A stretch of 41,033 nucleotides of DNA from assembly GCA_900556715.1 (NCBI GenBank), contig USPM01000005.1:1-41033 (forward strand), read 5' to 3'. Position numbers and translations under genes: made by a program. Positions within the stretch are counted from its first letter, which is position 1, and every line of letters begins with the position of its first letter. The notes under the pieces are model-generated. The model made no database searches, was not told the DNA's origin, and saw only the letters and a program-made list of their open reading frames with translations. Positions 26,679-34,470 of this stretch are shown piece by piece. The DNA comes from an uncultured Megamonas sp. (lineage in GTDB: Bacteria; Bacillota_C; Negativicutes; Selenomonadales; Selenomonadaceae).

Positions 26679-26900
26679 GTGGAAAGTGTAAAAGATATAA
26701 AGAAAGTTATTATTGATATATGTTATCAGGAGGGAATTACAAGAAGGGATTTAATAGCGGTATACAATAAAAAATATAATAAAAATTTATTGGAACAAAC
26801 TTTTACAAAAACATTATCAAATAATAATATAAAATTTAACATGTTGGTAGACTTGTTAGATTCTATAGGTTATACAATAGATATTAGAAAAAAATTATAA
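26679..26900 (+). CDS. Small helix-turn-helix-like protein next to CRISPR array
   Basis: A 73-residue protein. The order is a first helix (VKDIKKVIIDICYQEG), a turn and helix (ITRRDLIAVYNKKY), then TFTKTLSNNNIKFNMLVDLLDSIGYTIDI. This resembles small XRE-type DNA-binding proteins, in which a recognition helix is followed by a conserved N-F-K-x-x-x-L-V-x-L-x-D-x-L-G-Y tail. The start is GTG 26679 with TAGGAGAG ten bases upstream, and that site begins only 5 bp after the degenerate last repeat. Any promoter must therefore lie in the array or in the last spacer, or the gene is read through from the array. Function unknown. Confidence 0.65.
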   Translation: MESVKDIKKVIIDICYQEGITRRDLIAVYNKKYNKNLLEQTFTKTLSNNNIKFNMLVDLLDSIGYTIDIRKKL

Positions 26901-26927
26901 AGAGATTTGTATTTATAAAAAAACTTA

Positions 26928-26956
26928 TTGACAGTATATAAAGTTTGTGATATATT
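26928..26956 (+). promoter_or_regulatory. Promoter of the infC-rpmI-rplT operon
   Basis: Consensus -35 TTGACA at 26928-26933, 17-bp spacer, -10 TATATT at 26951-26956. Transcription should start near 26963. Confidence 0.88.
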
Positions 26957-26962
26957 AACATA

Positions 26963-27159
26963 TGTTGTATCTGAGATGCAACGTATTGCACAAGAAGAAG
27001 TCACCGCTTCTCACCTTATGGCGTGCTAGTCACTAGGGTTACTAATTAAAACAAAAACGTTTAACGTATATTTTAATTTGTAATAGCAGAGGGTGACGTG
27101 CGTCATCCTCTTTTTTGTGTATATAATAAAAATAATATATAAATAATGAGGTGTTTTCT
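26963..27159 (+). promoter_or_regulatory. Leader of infC-rpmI-rplT with attenuator (L20-leader type)
   Basis: A roughly 200-nt leader precedes infC. It starts with a GTTGTAT/ATGCAAC hairpin (about 26964-26982), contains further structured sequence with GAAG/CTTC pairing near 26995-27017, and ends in an intrinsic terminator at 27089-27118 (AGAGGGTGACG with CGTCATCCTCT, then a T run). Position and layout match the ribosomal L20 autoregulatory leader of Firmicutes, where excess L20 promotes premature termination. Assignment to that Rfam family is inference from context. Confidence 0.75.
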
Positions 27160-27705
27160 ATTAGTAAAGAAACTTTAAGAATTAATGGCGAAATTCGCGC
27201 TAGAGAAGTTCGTGTGACAGATGCTCAGGGTGCACAGCTGGGAATTATGTCTACTAGAGATGCTCTTCGCAAAGCTGAAGAAGCTCATTTAGACTTAGTA
27301 GAAGTTGCTCCAAAAGCAAAACCACCTGTTTGCCGAATCATGGACTTTGGTAAATATCGCTATGAACAACAAAAACGTGAAAAAGAAGCGAAGAAAAAAC
27401 AGAAGGTTATCAATGTAAAAGAAGTAAAACTTCGCCCTGGTATTGAAACACACGATTTTAACTTCAAAGTTAAAAATGCTATGCGTTTTATTGCCGAAGG
27501 CAATAAAGTAAAAGCTACAATCATGTTCCGTGGCCGTGAGCTTTCTCATCCAGAAATGGGTAAAGAGCTTTTATTAAAGGTCGCTGAAGCAATGCAAGAA
27601 GCTGTTACTGTTGAACGCGAACCTAAACTTGAAGGTAAAAATATGATTATGATTTTAGCACCTAAAGTGCAAACTAAAGGAGGAAACACTAATGCCAAAA
27701 ATTAA
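27160..27705 (+). CDS. infC: Translation initiation factor IF-3
   Basis: A 181-residue IF-3: the N-domain begins [18 protein letters not shown] and includes [25 protein letters not shown] in residues 45-70 as the linker to the C-domain, which holds [15 protein letters not shown] and [13 protein letters not shown]. The most likely start is ATT at 27160, with GAGGTG at 27148-27153 six bases upstream. The in-frame GTG at 27151 lies inside that ribosome site and cannot be served by it. AUU starts on infC are known to allow IF-3 autoregulation in other bacteria. The gene overlaps rpmI by 14 bp. Confidence 0.93.
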   Translation: MSKETLRINGEIRAREVRVTDAQGAQLGIMSTRDALRKAEEAHLDLVEVAPKAKPPVCRIMDFGKYRYEQQKREKEAKKKQKVINVKEVKLRPGIETHDFNFKVKNAMRFIAEGNKVKATIMFRGRELSHPEMGKELLLKVAEAMQEAVTVEREPKLEGKNMIMILAPKVQTKGGNTNAKN

Positions 27706-27889
27706 AACTCGCAGAGCTGCAGCTAAACGTTTTACAGCTACTGGTTCTGGTGAATTCAAACGTAATAAAGCTTTCAAAAGCCATATCTTAGAAAAGAAAT
27801 CACCAAAACGTAAACGTAATTTACGTAAAGCAGCTATCATCACTGCTGCTGATCATAAACGCGTAAGCAAAATGCTTCCATACGCTTAA
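27692..27889 (+). CDS. rpmI: 50S ribosomal protein L35
   Basis: A 65-residue, strongly basic ribosomal protein with the usual start [14 protein letters not shown] and the central [17 protein letters not shown]. The ATG lies inside the end of infC and is preceded by AAAGGAGG, so translation is probably coupled to infC. Order infC-rpmI-rplT is the standard one. C-ending lysine and arginine codons are common, as in other highly expressed genes here. Confidence 0.98.
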   Translation: MPKIKTRRAAAKRFTATGSGEFKRNKAFKSHILEKKSPKRKRNLRKAAIITAADHKRVSKMLPYA

Positions 27890-27925
27890 TTAATCATTTA
27901 TTGTTGAAATTTAGGAGGGTAAATA

Positions 27926-28279
27926 ATGCCAAGAGTAAAAAGTGGCGTAACCGCTCATGCACGTCATAAAAAAATCTTAAAATTAGCTAAAGGTTATAGA
28001 GGAGCTAGAAGCAAACAGTTCAAAAAAGCTAACGAACTCGTTATGAAAGCTCTTTACTATGCACGTAGAGACCGTCGTGCGAAAAAAGGTGAATTCCGTA
28101 AACTTTGGATCGCTCGTATCAATGCTGCTACTCGTGCAAACGGTATGTCTTACAGCCGTTTCATCTGCGGTTTAACAAAAGCTGGTGTTCAGGTTAACCG
28201 TAAAATGTTAGCTGACGTTGCTATCAACGATGCAGCTGCATTTGCTAAACTTGTTGAAGTTGCAAAAAGCAATCTCTAA
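27926..28279 (+). CDS. rplT: 50S ribosomal protein L20
   Basis: A 117-residue ribosomal protein that binds 23S rRNA early in assembly. The N-terminal tail [19 protein letters not shown] and the globular part with [18 protein letters not shown] and [16 protein letters not shown] are typical, and length is standard. TAGGAGGG lies seven bases before the ATG. L20 is the usual repressor of its own operon through the leader upstream of infC. Confidence 0.98.
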   Translation: MPRVKSGVTAHARHKKILKLAKGYRGARSKQFKKANELVMKALYYARRDRRAKKGEFRKLWIARINAATRANGMSYSRFICGLTKAGVQVNRKMLADVAINDAAAFAKLVEVAKSNL

Positions 28280-28290
28280 TATAAAAAATA

Positions 28291-28332
28291 AAAGCTGTTT
28301 CTAATCTTGAATTAGAGACGGCTTTTTTTTTT
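28291..28332 (+). terminator. Terminator of the rplT operon
   Basis: Stem of 15 bp, AAAGCTGTTTCTAAT (28291-28305) with ATTAGAGACGGCTTT (28311-28325), two G-U pairs, a 5-nt loop, then a run of about ten T. Confidence 0.92.
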
Positions 28333-28359
28333 GTTTAAAAGTAAGTGAACAAGTATACA

Positions 28360-28388
28360 TTGTTTAAATATGGCAAATACTGTATAAT
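28360..28388 (+). promoter_or_regulatory. dapL promoter
   Basis: -35 TTGTTT at 28360-28365, 17-bp spacer, -10 TATAAT at 28383-28388. The leader to the dapL ATG is about 50 nt. Confidence 0.75.
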
Positions 28389-28444
28389 AAATAAGAATGA
28401 ATTTTATTTATGTGATAAATAAAAAAAGTTTAGGAGGATTATAA

Positions 28445-29680
28445 ATGGCATTAGTTAATGAAAATTATCTAAAATTGCAAGGTAGTTACCTTTTTGCTGA
28501 AGTTGCACATCGTGTACAAAAATTTAAAGCAGAAAATCCAGAAGCTGAAGTTATTAGCTTAGGTATTGGTGACGTTACATTACCATTACCACAAGTTAGT
28601 ATCGAAGCTATGCATAAAGCTGTTGATGAAATGGCTAATAAAGAAACTTTCCGTGGATATGGCCCTGAACAAGGTTATGCTTTCTTACGTGAAAAAATTC
28701 GTGATGTAATTTATAAATCTCGTGGTGTAGATATCGAAACTGATGAAATTTTTGTTAGTGATGGTGCAAAATCTGACTGCGGTAATATCCAAGAAATTTT
28801 TGGTGTAGATAATACTATTGCGATTACTGACCCTGTATATCCTGTATATCTTGATACAAACATCATGGCTGGTCGTACTGGTCTTGTAAAAGAAGATGGT
28901 ACTTTCGAAGGTGTAGTATATATGCCTTGTACTGCTGAAAACAATTTCACACCAGAACTTCCAAAACAGCATGTAGATATGATTTACTTATGCAGTCCTA
29001 ATAACCCAACTGGTACAACTTTATCCCGTGAAGAATTAGCTAAATGGGTTAAATATGCTAAAGAAAATAAAGCAATTATTTTATATGATGCTGCATATTC
29101 TTATTATATTACAGAAGATGATGTACCTCATACAATCTATGAAATCGAAGGAGCAAAAGAAGTAGCTATTGAATTCCGTTCTTTCTCCAAAACAGCAGGT
29201 TTCACAGGTACTCGTTGCGGTTATATCGTATTACCAAAAGCTGTTAAAGGTTATACAAAAGATGGTAAAGAACAAGCATTAAATCCTCTTTGGAATCGTC
29301 GTCATACAACTAAATTCAATGGTACAGCATATATCATTCAGCGTGGTGCAGAAGCTGTACTTACTGAAGAAGGACAAAAACAAGTAAAAGAAATGGTTGG
29401 CTATTACATGGAAAATGCAAAAATTATCCGTGAAGGTTTAGCAAGCCTTGGTCTTACTGTTTTTGGTGGTGTAAATTCCCCATATGTATGGCTTAAAGTA
29501 CCAGCAGGCATGACTTCTTGGGACTTCTTCGACAAACTTCTTCATGAAGCAAATATCGTAGGTACTCCAGGATCCGGTTTTGGTCCATCTGGCGAAAATT
29601 ATTTCCGTCTTACTGCATTTGGTAGCCGTGAAAACACATTAAAAGCTGTAGAACGCATCAAAACTCAATTAAAACTTTAA
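28445..29680 (+). CDS. dapL: LL-diaminopimelate aminotransferase
   Basis: A 411-residue fold type I PLP enzyme converting tetrahydrodipicolinate straight to LL-diaminopimelate, for lysine and peptidoglycan. DapL marks are the N-terminal [42 protein letters not shown] and [28 protein letters not shown] and the PLP lysine K249 in [16 protein letters not shown] follow. Length equals the family norm. TTAGGAGG lies before ATG 28445. It has its own promoter and a strong terminator, so it is monocistronic. The route bypasses DapC/D/E and is common in Negativicutes and clostridia. Confidence 0.96.
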   Translation: MALVNENYLKLQGSYLFAEVAHRVQKFKAENPEAEVISLGIGDVTLPLPQVSIEAMHKAVDEMANKETFRGYGPEQGYAFLREKIRDVIYKSRGVDIETDEIFVSDGAKSDCGNIQEIFGVDNTIAITDPVYPVYLDTNIMAGRTGLVKEDGTFEGVVYMPCTAENNFTPELPKQHVDMIYLCSPNNPTGTTLSREELAKWVKYAKENKAIILYDAAYSYYITEDDVPHTIYEIEGAKEVAIEFRSFSKTAGFTGTRCGYIVLPKAVKGYTKDGKEQALNPLWNRRHTTKFNGTAYIIQRGAEAVLTEEGQKQVKEMVGYYMENAKIIREGLASLGLTVFGGVNSPYVWLKVPAGMTSWDFFDKLLHEANIVGTPGSGFGPSGENYFRLTAFGSRENTLKAVERIKTQLKL

Positions 29681-29694
29681 TAAAAATATAAACT

Positions 29695-29742
29695 AAAAAG
29701 GTTTTCTATGTAATTAATATGCATGGAAAACCTTTTTTTATA
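29695..29742 (+). terminator. Terminator after dapL
   Basis: 16-bp stem with one G-U pair, AAAAAGGTTTTCTATG (29695-29710) with CATGGAAAACCTTTTT (29722-29737), followed by more T. Confidence 0.9.
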
Positions 29743-29751
29743 CATAAAAAT

Positions 29752-29780
29752 TTGATTTCTAAAAATTTGTTTATTATAAT
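29752..29780 (+). promoter_or_regulatory. Promoter of the exported esterase gene
   Basis: -35 TTGATT at 29752-29757, 17-bp spacer, -10 TATAAT at 29775-29780, about 30 nt before the start codon. Confidence 0.7.
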
Positions 29781-29817
29781 TTATATATAGTATTTATTAA
29801 AAGAAAGGAGATTATAA

Positions 29818-30777
29818 ATGAGAATGAAGAAATATTTAAAATTTATGTTTGCAATATGTGTATTATTAGTTCCTTTTTTTATTGCAAGCAATAACACAGG
29901 GGAGGCGAGTGCTGTGCAAGTACCGCAAGCAGTACAAGATATGAAGGATAATTATAAAAAATCCGTAAAAGATGTGAAAGTTTCTGGAATGATAGAAGAA
30001 ATTAATACACGCAATAGTGTATATAGAGCATGTGTATATTATCCAACTGGTATGGATGTAAATAATTTAGATAAACCACTTCCAGTTTATTTTGATATTC
30101 ATGGTGGCGGATTTGTCATTGGTTCTTTAGAGCAAGATGATAGATTATCTCGTGCAATCAGTGATACATTGAATATCTGTGTAATTAGCATGGATTATGG
30201 TTTAGCACCAGAAGATCCATGGCCACAGGGTATTGAAGATGTATACGATATAGTAAATTATTATGTAAAAAATAATGATAAATACCATATAGATGTACAT
30301 AATATGGCAATTGGCGGTCACTCTGCTGGTGGAAATATCGCAACTGTTGTAGCTATGATGGCAAATGAAACAAACGATTTTGCGTTTAAATGTCAAGTGC
30401 TTGATTATCCACCAATAGACCTTGCCAAAAATCCATATACAAAACCAATTATAGATGGTGCTATTCCACCAAATGTTTCTGTACTTTATAATAGTTGTTA
30501 TTGCACTAGTGAACAGTCAGTAGATCCACATTGTTCACCAATATTTGCAAGTGATGAAGAATTAAGTAAATTACCACCTACAGTGATGCTTGTCTGTGAA
30601 ATAGATTCACTTTGTGATGAAGGTATTGATTATGCGATGAGATTAGCACACAATGGTGTAGAAGTAACAGTAAGAAAATTCATGAATGCAAGACATGGAT
30701 TTACTGTACATTCTGAAGAAGAAGGTAAATATGGACAACAGATGATAATCGAAGGATTAAGAAAATATTTACTCTAA
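29818..30777 (+). CDS. Exported alpha/beta hydrolase, HSL-type esterase
   Basis: A 319-residue carboxylesterase of the hormone-sensitive-lipase (Aes-like) family. Residues 1-34 form a signal peptide: basic MRMKKYLK, a hydrophobic core, and a likely cleavage after EASA. The oxyanion motif is HGGGFVIGS, the nucleophile lies in GGHSAGGN, the acid is probably D in CEIDSLCDEG, and the base is H in ARHGFTVHS, so the catalytic triad is complete. The typical EDPWPQGIEDVYD segment follows the oxyanion part. AAAGGAG lies before ATG 29818. It probably acts in the periplasm on short-chain esters such as acetylated sugars or drugs; the substrate is not known. Confidence 0.9.
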   Translation: MRMKKYLKFMFAICVLLVPFFIASNNTGEASAVQVPQAVQDMKDNYKKSVKDVKVSGMIEEINTRNSVYRACVYYPTGMDVNNLDKPLPVYFDIHGGGFVIGSLEQDDRLSRAISDTLNICVISMDYGLAPEDPWPQGIEDVYDIVNYYVKNNDKYHIDVHNMAIGGHSAGGNIATVVAMMANETNDFAFKCQVLDYPPIDLAKNPYTKPIIDGAIPPNVSVLYNSCYCTSEQSVDPHCSPIFASDEELSKLPPTVMLVCEIDSLCDEGIDYAMRLAHNGVEVTVRKFMNARHGFTVHSEEEGKYGQQMIIEGLRKYLL

Positions 30778-30802
30778 TATAAAAAAAGTTATTAAATAAT
30801 GG

Positions 30803-30849
30803 ACTGTACCCCAAAAGATGGATGTAAAATATTTTAGGGTACAGTTTTT
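30803..30849 (+). terminator. Hairpin with T-run after esterase (possible insertion-sequence end)
   Basis: ACTGTACCCCAAAA (30803-30816) pairs with TTTTAGGGTACAGT (30832-30845) with one mismatch, followed by a T run. It can terminate the esterase transcript. The sequence also looks like the TGTACCCCAAAA ends of IS3-type elements, so it may be a solo insertion-sequence remnant that now works as a terminator. Confidence 0.6.
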
Positions 30850-30880
30850 TTATTAGATAATGATTTGATGTATAGTAAAA

Positions 30881-31237
30881 ATGAAATATTTTTTATCTAA
30901 ATGTATAGATGAACAAAGAGAGGCGATAGCTATGAACAATCCTGTAATAAAAGAAGCTTTAAATTATGAGATGGTATTTTCACAAGATGAGATAAAAAGA
31001 CGTCAATATGAAATACAAGAAAAAGCGATAAGAGATTATAACTCTACAATCTTATATAATCGCTAAGAGGGACTAAAAGAAGGATTGGAAAAAGGGTTAA
31101 AAGAAGGACTAAAAAAAGGTGCAGAAGATAAAGCAATAGAAATTGCATTGAAAATGTTAGACAATGGCAGTGATGTTAATTTTATTGCTGATGTAACAGG
31201 TTTAAGTGTTGAAAAAATAAATGAGATAAAAAAATAG
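30881..31237 (+). pseudogene. Remnant of Rpn/PD-(D/E)XK-type transposase-nuclease, C-terminal part
   Basis: One reading frame runs from 30881 to a TAG at 31235 but is broken by TAA at 31064-31066. Before the stop it reads MVFSQDEIKRRQYEIQEKAI; after it, in the same frame, come repeats of EGLKEGLEKGLKEGLKKG and then IALKMLDNGSDVNFIADVTG and LSVEKINEIKK. This is the C-terminal half of Rpn-family (putative transposase/recombination-promoting nuclease) proteins, which are normally near 280-300 residues. The N-terminal nuclease domain is missing. Hence it is doubly degraded, by truncation and by a nonsense codon. It lies just behind the IS-like hairpin. Confidence 0.75.
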
Positions 31238-31241
31238 TTAT

Positions 31242-31722
31242 GTTCATTTCTTTGGTGACAAAGAAACGAACCAAAGAAATCACCCGCTCACGCACTTTTT
31301 ACTTTGGCAAAGATAAAAATATATCAACAACGTTCTAAACTCGCAAGGCTCAAACAGTAGAACTAAAAGCGTAGCTATATTTTTATCCTTGCCAATAGCT
31401 GATAGCTACCGTAAAAAGATGCTAAAATGCGGGAAATGGTTAGGTATTATTAAAGATTTTTAATAATTAACGTTACCATTAAAATTTAAAAAGCGAAAAA
31501 ACGATAAATTGATAAAATAATAACCAAATATTCCTCACGTTAGCGAATTTTGCGGTAGCCGTAGGCTATTGGCAAGGATAAAACCATGACTATGAATTTA
31601 GCTCTACTGTTTGAGCGAAGCGAGTTTAGAGCGTTATAGTCATGGTTTTATAATTGACAAAGAAAAATTGGTATCGGGAGGTAGAGTTCTTTTGTTACTT
31701 TTCTTGCTCATGAAAGAAAAGT
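31242..31722. repeat. Dispersed extragenic element, unit 1
   Basis: A non-coding block of about 481 bp bounded by two hairpins. On the left GTTCATTTCTTTG pairs with CAAAGAAACGAAC (31242-31271); on the right ACTTTTCTT pairs with AAGAAAAGT (31697-31722). Inside, a 100-bp piece at 31331-31432 has an inverted, diverged copy at 31533-31635, and 31580-31593 and 31636-31649 form a 14-bp perfect inverted repeat (AAAACCATGACTAT). Unit 2 follows directly and unit 3 lies at 20589. No transposase is encoded. Confidence 0.7.
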
Positions 31723-31742
31723 AAATATAAATAAATGTATTT

Positions 31743-32113
31743 GTTCATTTCTTTAGTGATAAAGAAACAAACCAAAATCACAACAAGTTGCATAACATAT
31801 TTCTAGAGTGCTAAAGCACTAAGAACTATGTTAAAATCACCGCAGATAAATTTTAGCTTTGGAAAAAATTATCATTGCATACAACGCTTAAAACTCACAA
31901 GGCTCAAACAGTAGAACTAAAAGCGTAGCTATATTTTTATCTTTGCCAATAGCTAATAGCTACCGTAAAAAGATGCTAAAATGCGGGAAATGGTTATGTG
32001 TTATTAAAGATTTTCAATAACTGGCGTTACCATTAAAATTTTAAAATGCGGGGAAAGTTAGGTGTTATTTATTGTTGTTCTTTTGGTGTTTTTCTTAGTT
32101 ATGAAAGAAAAGC
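31743..32113. repeat. Dispersed extragenic element, unit 2
   Basis: A 371-bp block with the same ends as unit 1: GTTCATTTCTTTAG pairing with AAAGAAAC on the left, and TTTTTCTT...AAGAAAAGC on the right. The piece at 31881-31988 (CAAGGCTCAAACAGTAGAAC, then AGCTACCGTAAAAAGATGC) is almost identical to 31331-31432 of unit 1 and in the same orientation. The inverted inner copy found in unit 1 is absent. Its right end lies about 8 bp from the hsdS stop codon. Confidence 0.7.
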
Positions 32114-32120
32114 AATCGGA

Positions 32121-33347
32121 CTATACGAACATTTGTTGTAATAGTCCTTTTTTTATTTGTTGCCAGTGTTCTAGTTGGGCTTTTTGGTTATCGAGTTTGC
32201 GGTCAAATGCTGAAAGGAAATCTGCTATTTTTGTTTGTTCTTCTAAACAAGGAACAAATACATTATATGATTTGTATTGTTCTGCATTTATACCTGGTTG
32301 ACCTGAACGAGTTGATTCTATTTTTACCCAATTTTTATATTTTTGTGTTAATGTATTTAGAAAAATAAAATAACTATTATATTTTTCAGGAATATTAGCT
32401 CTAATTAAAAATCCTGCAAAGTATAATATTCCGTCATTTGTGTCATAAATATAAGTTTTACCAGTTGAGGCTCCTGTTCTAGCAAATAAAATATCATTTT
32501 TATTAACTAAATATTTATTATCTAATATACCATTAGGAGATACAATATTTTTATTAATAAATTTATGAGTAATTTCATCAATATCAGTAATTCTAATGTA
32601 TTTATTAATTCCGTCAAATTCTTTAGATGGAGCGTTCATACCATAGTCAAAACTATTAGCAATATCGCCTAATTTTTTCTTTTCCCAATCTGGATAATTA
32701 TTGCCGTTTTTATCTTTAAAGCGTAGTTTTTGGCTAAAGATTTGTTGTAGCAATCCTTTTTTCTGATTTTCTAGGCTAGTGATAGTATTTGCTAGGTTTT
32801 CTATTTTTTTATCTACTGTAGAAAGGAAATTAGCAATTTTTTCTTGTTCTTTTAAAGAAGGAAGTTTGATAGGGATATTCTCTAAATAAGAATAATATAA
32901 ATTAGAAACATTACCGCCTTCTACAAATTTAGCAAATTTATATTTCATTGTTCCATTAAACATATAACTTACAAATAATGGATTATTTTTTGTATTATAT
33001 ACAGAAATCATTTCACCAATAGCAACATTTTTAAAAGGTAAATAACAACATTTACAAAAATCAAGAGGTTCTTCGCCCACACGAGGAACTAAAACTTCAT
33101 TGCCTGTACTAAATTTTAAATTTTCTTTAGGTATATTAGTATAAGAGTAAATTTTTTTTACCATAATATTATGTGTAGTGTAAAGTTCTCCATATCGAAC
33201 ACAAGGAATGGTTGCTGTATCTGTAATTGACCATTTAGGAGCACTTTTACCATAATAAAAATAACCACTTTTTCCTATTGTTGAATTAGTCCAGCTAGGA
33301 TAATCATTGCCGTTATTATCTTTAAATTTTAATTTTGGTATATTCAA
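32121..33347 (-). CDS. hsdS: Type I restriction-modification specificity subunit, orphan
   Basis: A 408-residue HsdS with two target-recognition domains. Each half opens with a similar segment (KLKFKDNNGNDYPSW and KLRFKDKNGNNYPDW). Each half ends in a conserved helical region (EQEKIANFLSTVDKKIENL and EQTKIADFLSAFDRKLDNQ) with KKGLLQQ. The frame extends to 33362, but GGAGGT at 33355-33360 fits TTG 33347, seven bases on, giving the common MNIPKLKF start. HsdS dictates the DNA site of HsdM and HsdR, neither of which is in the window. The neighbour upstream is mupG. It may partner with an HsdM/R encoded elsewhere or serve as a spare specificity cassette. Confidence 0.93.
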   Translation of the reverse strand: MNIPKLKFKDNNGNDYPSWTNSTIGKSGYFYYGKSAPKWSITDTATIPCVRYGELYTTHNIMVKKIYSYTNIPKENLKFSTGNEVLVPRVGEEPLDFCKCCYLPFKNVAIGEMISVYNTKNNPLFVSYMFNGTMKYKFAKFVEGGNVSNLYYSYLENIPIKLPSLKEQEKIANFLSTVDKKIENLANTITSLENQKKGLLQQIFSQKLRFKDKNGNNYPDWEKKKLGDIANSFDYGMNAPSKEFDGINKYIRITDIDEITHKFINKNIVSPNGILDNKYLVNKNDILFARTGASTGKTYIYDTNDGILYFAGFLIRANIPEKYNSYFIFLNTLTQKYKNWVKIESTRSGQPGINAEQYKSYNVFVPCLEEQTKIADFLSAFDRKLDNQKAQLEHWQQIKKGLLQQMFV

Positions 33348-33398
33348 TATATCAACCTCCAATCTTTGGAATTTGTTATTTTTAGCTATAAAACTAAT

Positions 33399-34466
33399 TT
33401 AAACTTTTATTTTAAATTTGCTATTTGGTTTTATATAAGGTAATAAAATTAATTCGCTATCTAATAATTTAGCAATGGTATTGATTTTATTATCTTTTTT
33501 TTGTGCATGGGTGATGATTTGCATTTCTCCTGCATAACGTGCATAAAGGGCGTTATCTAAGGTGATAGAGCCTATTTCTCTAGGGGCGATATATTCAGGG
33601 CAGATATATATTTGTTTGAATAATGCTCTGCTTTCTTGGGTGCGAATGGCTCCGTCTGCTTCATCTAGGCGAGCGGTGAAGGTGTTTTCTTGTAAGATTT
33701 TTAGTATATCTTTATTTTGTGTTAAATTTTTTGCTTTTAATAAGATATATTCATCAGTTAAATTGGCTAATTCTTGGATTTCATCTTCTGTAGGTAGGCT
33801 ATCGCCGATAAAAATGGAGTCGATACCTAGTAATTTTAGATGTCGCATGGCAAGGCTGGCTGTTTGATAGCGGTGCATTTCTAATGTTGGCAAGCCTTTT
33901 TTGATTGGTGAACGAGCTTTGTTATAGCTAGGTATGAAAGCACCTACGGAAATATTATATTTATGAAGTAATTCGTTTTGTTGTTGTAATTTTTTTACGT
34001 TTAGACCTGTACCTTCACGAGGATAAAAGTTATGGAGTGCATCAATATGTTGGAAATCTGTTTGGTAATGATTTAATTCATCAAGAAATTCTTGAGTGAT
34101 AGTTGAAGCGTTGAATTGTAATTTTATATTTTGATGACTTAATTTGGCTATTTGCTCGGCACTGTAGCCAAAATCTAAGCGAAGTGTAGTTATGCCAAGA
34201 GTAGTTAATTCTTGGATATTTAATGTATCTAAATTTAATAGAGCTAAAGTGTTTGGCGATACATCACAGATTACTTCCATATTATATTTTTGTGTGAGTT
34301 TTAAAATTGTCTGTAAATCTTGTTGGAAATGGGAAATATCTGTTTCGGGTATATGAAATGAGGTAAAAATGCGATTGAGATTATATTTATGGGCTAGATG
34401 AATTAGATTTAAATTTTCTGCTAATGTATTGTCTAAGCCAAGATAAATGGAAATGCCGTTTTGCAA
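33399..34466 (-). CDS. mupG: 6-phospho-N-acetylmuramidase, MupG (DUF871) family
   Basis: A 355-residue TIM-barrel protein of the DUF871/MupG family, which splits MurNAc 6-phosphate-GlcNAc inside the cell. Typical stretches are NGISIYLGLD at the start, RIFTSFHIPE, EVICDVSPNTL, LRLDFGYS, LQFNASTI, HNFYPREGTGL and GAFIPSYNKARSPIKKGLPTLE. The frame opens at 34481, but TTG 34466 with GAGGAG at 34474-34479 gives the expected start. That ribosome site lies in the last codons of murP, so translation is coupled. With MurP and MurQ it makes a complete path from imported MurNAc-GlcNAc to GlcNAc 6-phosphate and GlcNAc. Confidence 0.9.
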   Translation of the reverse strand: MQNGISIYLGLDNTLAENLNLIHLAHKYNLNRIFTSFHIPETDISHFQQDLQTILKLTQKYNMEVICDVSPNTLALLNLDTLNIQELTTLGITTLRLDFGYSAEQIAKLSHQNIKLQFNASTITQEFLDELNHYQTDFQHIDALHNFYPREGTGLNVKKLQQQNELLHKYNISVGAFIPSYNKARSPIKKGLPTLEMHRYQTASLAMRHLKLLGIDSIFIGDSLPTEDEIQELANLTDEYILLKAKNLTQNKDILKILQENTFTARLDEADGAIRTQESRALFKQIYICPEYIAPREIGSITLDNALYARYAGEMQIITHAQKKDNKINTIAKLLDSELILLPYIKPNSKFKIKV

Positions 34467-34470
34467 AATA

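Noticed and set aside
27151..27159. GTG at 27151 as the start of infC
   Set aside because: It overlaps the only ribosome-binding site; ATT 27160 has proper spacing and matches the conserved N-terminus.
30881..31066. A separate 61-residue protein gene
   Set aside because: The same frame continues with family-like sequence after the TAA, so it is part of a broken Rpn-type gene.
31242..32113. A degraded gene in the long gap before hsdS
   Set aside because: No frame stays open; the content is instead two copies of a hairpin-bounded repeat that recurs at 20.6 kb.
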